Origin: a virus
IMG/VR virus record: IMGVR_UViG_3300008110_000080
Location: 1-49,988 of that record
Reading direction: 5' to 3' (one strand)
Length of the DNA stretch: 49,988 nucleotides
How positions within the stretch are numbered: the stretch's first letter is position 1; each line of letters opens with the position of its first letter. The notes below the pieces were generated by a model. The model was not told the origin of the DNA and did no database searches. It saw only the letters and a list, made by a program, of their open reading frames with translations. A program made the translations under genes and the position numbers. Shown piece after piece: positions 43,763 to 49,988 of this stretch.

Positions 43763-46700
43763 ATGAATTTAAATAAAACAGATGATAATTCACCATTAGA
43801 TTATAATCAATGGGTTTCTATTAATTCTAATATTTCATCTGACAATTATGAAAAAGAATATATTTTATATTTAAAAAATTGGTATTTTAAAAAAAGTTCA
43901 TCCAAAAGCGAGTTTAGTAAAAAACTTAGAGATGAATATGTAAAACTTTTAAAAGATTTAAGTTATTTATTTACGAGTGACGAAATTAATTTATTCATAT
44001 CTCAATTAGATTACGATAACGATGAAGAAATAATATTTGCTATCCCGTTTTTTGCTAAAAAATTAAAACAAATAGCATTAATTTATTCTAGAAAAAGAGA
44101 AGCATTAAAACAAGCTAAATTAAAATATAACTTAATAGGATCTAAATATGGAATAGAAAAAATATTATATGATTATATATTAAAAGGATTTACAAAATCA
44201 GAAACTAACTTGATACGAGTTCCTTCTTATGAAGTATATAATAATTTTCCAGCATTAACTTCAGTAAAAAATGATTTTTTTATAGAAATTGAAGAATTAC
44301 ATGATAAGAATACATATTTTGATTCAGACCCCTCCGTTGATATATCAAACTATGTAGATGTAAATCAATTCGACGAAGATTTTATACCTGATGATTTTTT
44401 AAATTTAAAATATGATGATATAATAAAGTTAATTTCATCTAAATTTTTACCCACTGCTTCTACTTCAATCTTATCTAAAGTATTTAATGAATTTTTAAGT
44501 GATATTCCTAATTTAAACAATATAAATGAATTCAATACTAAATCTTTAAATTTTTTAAATACTGTAGAAGCATCTAAAAAATATTTAGGAGAAGCTGTTT
44601 ACGGTTTAACAGCTGTAAAATTAAAAGATGTAAATATTTATGATAATTTTTTAAATTTAAATTTTAATTCCGGAAACAATTGGTTTTATTGGCCTAGTGG
44701 AGATAGAGTATTAAATGATACTATATTTAATAATACATATTTAGAATTAAATATTAATGATTCGAATTTAATTTCTTCTGGTGCTACTGGTGGGGATAGT
44801 TATACTAATTCCGATTTAATTTTTACAGATAAAAACGGAATAGTTGAAGGTGCTTGGTTAAGAGGTGTTTATAATACAAAACCTCAAAAAATAGAAATGT
44901 TATGTAATATAAAATCTTCCGAAAATAGAGAATTTATATTTCCATATGCAGGAATAGGATTTTCACCTAAAAGTTTAGTTTTTTCCGAATATAAACTAAA
45001 TGATATTCAAAATTTTTTAATAGATTCTTTATCTCCAGAGATTAAAGAAAAAATATTATCTGATTATTTTACTAACGTTTTACCTACTTCTTCTTGTAAT
45101 CCAATATATTTAAATAATACTACATTAATATCTAATGGTTCATATGCCGATACGTTTTCCGATACTGCTGATAATATTATAAAAAAGAAAAAAAATCTTT
45201 CTAAATTATCGGTTTATGATGAAGAAAATAATACTCCATATGAGCAAGCTTATTTATATAAATTTGATAAAACAGATATACCTATAAAAATAGGATTAAA
45301 TAATATATATTGGCCTTTACAAAATTATACAGAAGATCCAGATATAAAATTAACTATAACTAAACAACATTCTTTACCTGTATCTCTTTCAGAAATAAAT
45401 GTAACGAACACTATGGCTGGTGCCGTTGCTGGTTTTAATTTTCAAACTGCGGATGTAATATACAAATTTAATACTAGAGATTCTGATCCTATAGAAGCAG
45501 CTTGGTTAGGTTCCGCCTCAATAACTAGATTAGATACCGAAGTTAATTCTATTAAAATATATAATACTCCAGCAATAAAATGTGCTCAGTATATTGATGG
45601 TCCTATTCAACCAGCATTATCAATAAAAATTAATCCAAGTGAAAAAAAATCATTTATATGGATGGATGAAGATACTTATGCTGATGATGTTTTTAAGTAT
45701 ATACCACATTTACCCACTTGCCCTTATAATAAATCTCCTAGCGATTATTATACTGATCAAGATTTTCAAAATGAAAATCCAATAAATGATGTTAAGCATT
45801 GGAAAAAATGTAACTGTAAATCTGTTCAATATTCTCCTATAGGTCATTCTGGAAACACCGTAATGGATTTTAATGGAATGGCTGATTATTTATTTGCTGA
45901 TCCTGATGGTTTGGATGAAGATTTTGCTTTAAATAGTTGGAGTGATACTAGAAATTTAACAATAAAAAATAGTCCACAATTTTCTTTTTATAAAATAAAA
46001 AATGACTCTTCTTCTGATATAAATGTTGGTTGGGGATCTGGTTTTTGGAGAACTGGAAATGGTTCTAAAATGGTATTAAAATGTGGTAGAAGATATACTT
46101 ATTATAGAACTTCTCTAAGATCAACTCAAAATGACTCTCCTTATTTTATAGGTAAGTATAATTACAAAAAAATAAACGGATTATTAGACTCCAACGACGG
46201 TTACGATTTAGTAATCGTAATAGACAGATCAAAAAGTCAATCTTTAAATTTAGAAACTACTAAGAAATGTGTAATATCTATAATAGATAAATTATTAGAA
46301 AGTAATAGCAATATTCAAATAGGTTTAGTAACTTTTGGGTTAGAATCGAATGCTTTATCTTTTTTATCTAAAAATAAAGAACAATTAAAACTAAAAGTTA
46401 GTTCTATTTTTGTACCGACTGAATTATATTCTTATGAAACTAAAATAGTTGGTTCTATTGAGTTAGCACAATCTTTATTGAGTCAAAAGATAACTACAAA
46501 TGAAACTCAGTCTGGATTTTATGATGTATGTAAAAATTTAAATTTTAGAATTTTAGATAATGCTATAGGAAATACATATGAAAATTTTCCACAAGAAAAT
46601 AAACCCAAAAAAATACTATTTTTTAGTGATGGACAAGAAACCGATTTATTTAAAGAATTAAAATCATCAGATTTAAAATTTTTTGGATATGATAATACTT

Positions 46701-49700
46701 ATTCCCAATTAGAAAAACAAATTAAATTATTAAATGAGGATTTGAAAAAATATATAGATGAATATTCAAATTCCGTTTTAGAATATGAAAAAGATTTAGA
46801 AGATAATGAGCTTTTAATAGAGGCGTATTCTTCAAGTTTAGAAGAATATAAATCAGATTATGAAAATTACAATGAATCTTACAATCAAGTTCTTAAAGAT
46901 ATAAATTCTAACAATCAAAATATTAACGAAGAATATGCAAATTTATCAAAATCGTTAAAGATAGATCTAACAATAGAATTAAATGTTTATGAGAAAGAAC
47001 TTAAACAATTACAAAAATTATCACCTAATAAAGGAAAAAAGAAAAAAGATAGGATAGATTTTTTAAATACTAAGATAAAAGAGTTAGAATCTAATTTAAA
47101 AGAAATTGATAAAACACCTAGCCAATCAGCTTTTGATGAGGTTTTAGATATTACAGAAAATCTTTATAATAATAAAAAGAACTCGCTTAATGAACAATTA
47201 AAACCTACTAAAAAAATAAAACGAAAAAAACGAGACAAATTTGTTAATAACGAATTAAAAAATTTAAATACATCCATTGATCTTTATAAAAAAGCATTGA
47301 TTAATCTTCCTAAAGCTGAAGATTTTTATTCGATATCGAAGACATTAAATCAAAATAAAACAGATTTATTAATATCCATCGACGATATTTTATCTAAAAT
47401 TAGTTCTATATCACAAAAAATTGAAGAAATTGATGGGGATTCTATATCATTAACATCTTCATATGAAAACTCTAAAACTGAATCACAGTTATTGATCAAC
47501 CAATTTAATGATAGCATATACGTAGAACAACAAAAAATTTTATCTTTACAACAGGAAGAAACTAAAAAATTATTAGATATTTTTTATGTAGAAGTATCTA
47601 CTAAAGTCGTTAATTATATTATTGCATACTGTGAGTTTTTAAAGGAAAAAAATATAAATATATTTACGGTAGATATTGGATTAAAATCATATGATAATGA
47701 TTTATTAGAAAAAATGTCTCCAACCTATTCGAATTATTTTAATTTACAAAAATATTTAGATTATGGGGATGGAGATTTAAATTCTTTTATAAACTATATT
47801 AGTATGAGAATAAATGGATCTATTCCCATCATACCTATTTGGTATAAAGCAAAAAGAAATTCTTTTGGAGATTGGGAATCATCATATGATGATTTTGGAA
47901 ATTTGGAAATATCTGATATGATGTTAAATCCAGGTGATTATTTAGGATATGTTCATAGATCAAATATTTCTTATTTTTCTGTTGAAAATCAAACCGATTT
48001 TACAGTTAATTCTTTATCATTTGCTATTAATATAAAACTAAATGGTTGGGATTATGAAGATAATATCTTTTCTGAAGATAATTACGGATCTGATTATGGC
48101 GCAAAGCCTTTTTGGGCTAAAGTAAACACGATACCAAATGATATTGAAAATTTCAATAAAGAAACCATAGCATTTGGTGGAAAAATAAAATTTGTCGATG
48201 AATATCTTCCAATACAGCAACCAACAGTATCTGATATATATTTAGATAATGGTTGTGTTTTAGAATACGTAAGAAAAAAACAAAAGGATTTGACGTGGAG
48301 ACAACCATTATTAGTTTTTAATACTGAATCTAAATATGTTTGGAATAAACTACGTTTTAAAAAAGATATCTCTAATTTGGCAGATATAATGAATAAACAA
48401 AAATTAGATGGTATAGTAGTAGAAACAAACGAACCTAGTGATATTATACTTGAAGGGTATCGATCATATAAACCTGCAAAATATAATTATTATGCTAGAA
48501 ATTCATTTACTTATGAACAAGGGTTATATAGAAAAAATAGATGTTTAGAATCATTTTTCACTTATAATACTGGAGTTATTATAGAACCTTCAAATCCATA
48601 TGAAAATATTTTAAATATTCATTTTCCAACTATAGCAAATATACCAAATCCTTATAACATAGTTTCTAATAAAGATGTTGGTGAGTATTTACTGCCAGAA
48701 AATCTAGGATTATCTTTTTATAGAGGTAAAGGTTATAAAATATCTATAGATAATGATTCATTAGATTATATGGATTCTCTAGATAGAGAAAAAATATATT
48801 TTGACTTAGAAAAATATGGACCTAGAAATAGAGGATTAACTAAAAAAGATCAAATAACAATATCTAAAATAGATAGTATAGATAATAGTTGGATAATGCA
48901 ACCATATGGTAATACGGAAGCTTCTGGTATGATAGTTAATACTAGACAGAATCAAAAGATGATTCCTTATCAATCAAATTATGAAATAGAATTTAAAAAT
49001 AGATATGGAATATCTAGACAAGATGATAATTTTAAATTTTGGAATCCCGAAAATCCTCCAATTTGGAGCGATGAAAAAAATTTCCCACTAACTTTTAGAA
49101 AAGAACTAACTAAAGATGTTTATATAGATAGAAAAAATAAACTTTTGACACAAAAAGGGAAACTTCAAAATTGGAGGCTTGATATATTTGGAAATGAATA
49201 TGGTATTTATAAACAGTTTTTACCTAATGATATACCTAAATTAGAATTGTGGTTTTCTTCTGATTTTGGAGTTATAAATGATACGGTAAATAATATAGTA
49301 GCTACTGATAATCAAACCGTTAATAAATGGTTAAACAAATCCACAGTACCTAATAACGATTTAATTTTATATTCTGGACAACCTAAATATAAACATTTAG
49401 GAATAAATAATATCCCTTCGATAACTTTCAATTTAAGTTCTACCTTGGATGTTATGAGAAATAACTATCAAATAAATTTAAACGAATTGACATTTTTAGT
49501 AGTTGGTAAAATTTATGATAGCCAAACAAATAATAAAACATTAAGTTCTATAATAGGATTTGGCGACAATGTTTCTTCTTTAAATGATTATATAACTGGT
49601 AATAAAGTTTCATTAGGATTAAGTATATCATCAAACATTTTCAATTTTTCATTTGGAAATATGTCTACTAAAAATCAAATAAACTTAGATAGTAGTTCAT

Positions 49701-49924
49701 TTTCTTTAAATGTAACAAGTAATCATTTATTCGAATTTGAATTTTCAGGAACAAATTGTTTTTCTTATATTGATTCTGTTTTAATAGATCAAACAAGTAC
49801 GATAAATGAAACTTTAACGTCTAATATTTATTCTAATAAAGGATTATGGGTTGGTTCTTACGTTAATGGATTATTTGGAACTAAATGCGAAATATCAGAA
49901 ATACTTTTATATAGTAAAAAATAA
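43763..49924 (+). CDS. Giant virion protein with VWA domain, coiled-coil insertion and LamG-like end (2053 aa)
   Basis: The N-terminal 600 residues lack clear motifs. A Cys/His segment (HLPTCPYN ... WKKCNCKSVQYSPIGHSG, about 650-695) follows. From about 813, DLVIVIDRSKSQS starts a von Willebrand A domain; Asp821, Ser823 and Ser825 are the MIDAS metal residues, and KKILFFSDGQET is its fourth strand. A charged coiled coil of nearly 300 residues (about 979-1275) interrupts it, then KNINIFTVDIGLKSYD completes it. The last 230 residues (KLELWFSSDFG...) are lectin-like, as in 33447-34232. Probably a tail or baseplate adhesion protein. Confidence 0.8.
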   Translation: MNLNKTDDNSPLDYNQWVSINSNISSDNYEKEYILYLKNWYFKKSSSKSEFSKKLRDEYVKLLKDLSYLFTSDEINLFISQLDYDNDEEIIFAIPFFAKKLKQIALIYSRKREALKQAKLKYNLIGSKYGIEKILYDYILKGFTKSETNLIRVPSYEVYNNFPALTSVKNDFFIEIEELHDKNTYFDSDPSVDISNYVDVNQFDEDFIPDDFLNLKYDDIIKLISSKFLPTASTSILSKVFNEFLSDIPNLNNINEFNTKSLNFLNTVEASKKYLGEAVYGLTAVKLKDVNIYDNFLNLNFNSGNNWFYWPSGDRVLNDTIFNNTYLELNINDSNLISSGATGGDSYTNSDLIFTDKNGIVEGAWLRGVYNTKPQKIEMLCNIKSSENREFIFPYAGIGFSPKSLVFSEYKLNDIQNFLIDSLSPEIKEKILSDYFTNVLPTSSCNPIYLNNTTLISNGSYADTFSDTADNIIKKKKNLSKLSVYDEENNTPYEQAYLYKFDKTDIPIKIGLNNIYWPLQNYTEDPDIKLTITKQHSLPVSLSEINVTNTMAGAVAGFNFQTADVIYKFNTRDSDPIEAAWLGSASITRLDTEVNSIKIYNTPAIKCAQYIDGPIQPALSIKINPSEKKSFIWMDEDTYADDVFKYIPHLPTCPYNKSPSDYYTDQDFQNENPINDVKHWKKCNCKSVQYSPIGHSGNTVMDFNGMADYLFADPDGLDEDFALNSWSDTRNLTIKNSPQFSFYKIKNDSSSDINVGWGSGFWRTGNGSKMVLKCGRRYTYYRTSLRSTQNDSPYFIGKYNYKKINGLLDSNDGYDLVIVIDRSKSQSLNLETTKKCVISIIDKLLESNSNIQIGLVTFGLESNALSFLSKNKEQLKLKVSSIFVPTELYSYETKIVGSIELAQSLLSQKITTNETQSGFYDVCKNLNFRILDNAIGNTYENFPQENKPKKILFFSDGQETDLFKELKSSDLKFFGYDNTYSQLEKQIKLLNEDLKKYIDEYSNSVLEYEKDLEDNELLIEAYSSSLEEYKSDYENYNESYNQVLKDINSNNQNINEEYANLSKSLKIDLTIELNVYEKELKQLQKLSPNKGKKKKDRIDFLNTKIKELESNLKEIDKTPSQSAFDEVLDITENLYNNKKNSLNEQLKPTKKIKRKKRDKFVNNELKNLNTSIDLYKKALINLPKAEDFYSISKTLNQNKTDLLISIDDILSKISSISQKIEEIDGDSISLTSSYENSKTESQLLINQFNDSIYVEQQKILSLQQEETKKLLDIFYVEVSTKVVNYIIAYCEFLKEKNINIFTVDIGLKSYDNDLLEKMSPTYSNYFNLQKYLDYGDGDLNSFINYISMRINGSIPIIPIWYKAKRNSFGDWESSYDDFGNLEISDMMLNPGDYLGYVHRSNISYFSVENQTDFTVNSLSFAINIKLNGWDYEDNIFSEDNYGSDYGAKPFWAKVNTIPNDIENFNKETIAFGGKIKFVDEYLPIQQPTVSDIYLDNGCVLEYVRKKQKDLTWRQPLLVFNTESKYVWNKLRFKKDISNLADIMNKQKLDGIVVETNEPSDIILEGYRSYKPAKYNYYARNSFTYEQGLYRKNRCLESFFTYNTGVIIEPSNPYENILNIHFPTIANIPNPYNIVSNKDVGEYLLPENLGLSFYRGKGYKISIDNDSLDYMDSLDREKIYFDLEKYGPRNRGLTKKDQITISKIDSIDNSWIMQPYGNTEASGMIVNTRQNQKMIPYQSNYEIEFKNRYGISRQDDNFKFWNPENPPIWSDEKNFPLTFRKELTKDVYIDRKNKLLTQKGKLQNWRLDIFGNEYGIYKQFLPNDIPKLELWFSSDFGVINDTVNNIVATDNQTVNKWLNKSTVPNNDLILYSGQPKYKHLGINNIPSITFNLSSTLDVMRNNYQINLNELTFLVVGKIYDSQTNNKTLSSIIGFGDNVSSLNDYITGNKVSLGLSISSNIFNFSFGNMSTKNQINLDSSSFSLNVTSNHLFEFEFSGTNCFSYIDSVLIDQTSTINETLTSNIYSNKGLWVGSYVNGLFGTKCEISEILLYSKK

Positions 49925-49956
49925 AACAATTTGGAAAAAGAAAGATTATATCTACA

Positions 49957-49964
49957 TATAAATA
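49957..49964 (+). promoter_or_regulatory. T4-type late promoter TATAAATA at the right edge
   Basis: Perfect TATAAATA 33 bases after the giant gene, presumably for a late gene beyond the window. The last 64 bases hold no gene. Confidence 0.45.
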
Positions 49965-49988
49965 AAAAATATAATTTATTTTAAATTA

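Noticed and set aside
1-49988. Prophage or host chromosome segment
   Set aside because: No integrase, attachment site, repressor or bacterial housekeeping gene seen; gene density, rIIA/rIIB, late motifs and virion genes fit a lytic phage genome.

Overview
The window is part of the genome of a large, AT-rich, tailed bacteriophage, most likely a T4-like or jumbo myovirus. The evidence is an rIIA/rIIB pair, phage RNA ligases, ThyX, several YopX-family proteins, HNH homing-type endonucleases, tRNA clusters, a phage-borne tmRNA, T4-type TATAAATA late promoter motifs and giant virion proteins. Two lipoprotein signal peptides, one on a protein with u-spanin architecture, point to a Gram-negative host that I cannot name. 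Most genes lack a Shine-Dalgarno sequence. No terminase, capsid, polymerase or integrase gene is in view, so this is only a fragment of the genome.

Layout. Positions 1-13581 are transcribed almost entirely on the minus strand. They hold a partial lipoprotein gene, small hypothetical genes in ATGA-overlapping chains, two endonuclease III-like HhH-GPD genes, a four-tRNA cluster (Leu, a class-II-shaped tRNA with apparent UAU anticodon, Met, Arg) with an HNH gene running into its end, and rIIB and rIIA. Five minus-strand promoters share an A-rich upstream element, and many start codons follow an ACCAACC-like leader. At 10235-10723 lies a geneless, very AT-rich stretch full of TGTAACAC/GTGTTACA repeats. 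It also holds a probable small RNA with its own promoter and terminator. Base composition drops from moderate GC around rIIA to very AT-rich afterwards.

From 13669 transcription is mostly on the plus strand. It starts with a Lys-tailed protein, a possible nuclease and a DRB0094-type RNA ligase. Next come five proteins sharing one N-terminal motif (KDQILLE..Y), which resembles a T4 capsid-targeting sequence. They are split by a candidate structured RNA of about 230 nt. An RNA block follows: tmRNA (ssrA) with a 35-codon tag, tRNA-Met, tRNA-Tyr, a tRNA-Asn whose anticodon is interrupted by a 49-nt tRNA-like insertion, an HNH gene, tRNA-Gly, tRNA-Glu, tRNA-Thr and a terminator.

Positions 21000-40989 hold about fifty short, tightly packed genes. 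They include a u-spanin candidate, a zinc peptidase of the aspartoacylase/M14 type, an HNH nuclease, a calcineurin-like phosphoesterase, a T4 Rnl1-like RNA ligase, four YopX paralogs, a membrane SH3b protein, a type IV prepilin-like protein, a lectin-like virion protein, a dual-specificity-type phosphatase and ThyX. Most other genes here are unknown. After two minus-strand genes (41000-42631), a late promoter opens a virion module (42684-49924) ending in a 2053-residue protein with a von Willebrand A domain, a coiled-coil insertion and a C-terminal lectin-like domain.

Working picture: the left minus-strand block looks early (host takeover, DNA repair, tRNAs), the plus-strand small genes look accessory, and the right end is late and structural. 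The two RNA ligases, ten tRNAs and tmRNA suggest heavy investment in maintaining translation and RNA repair. This is inference; every functional call rests on motifs read by eye.
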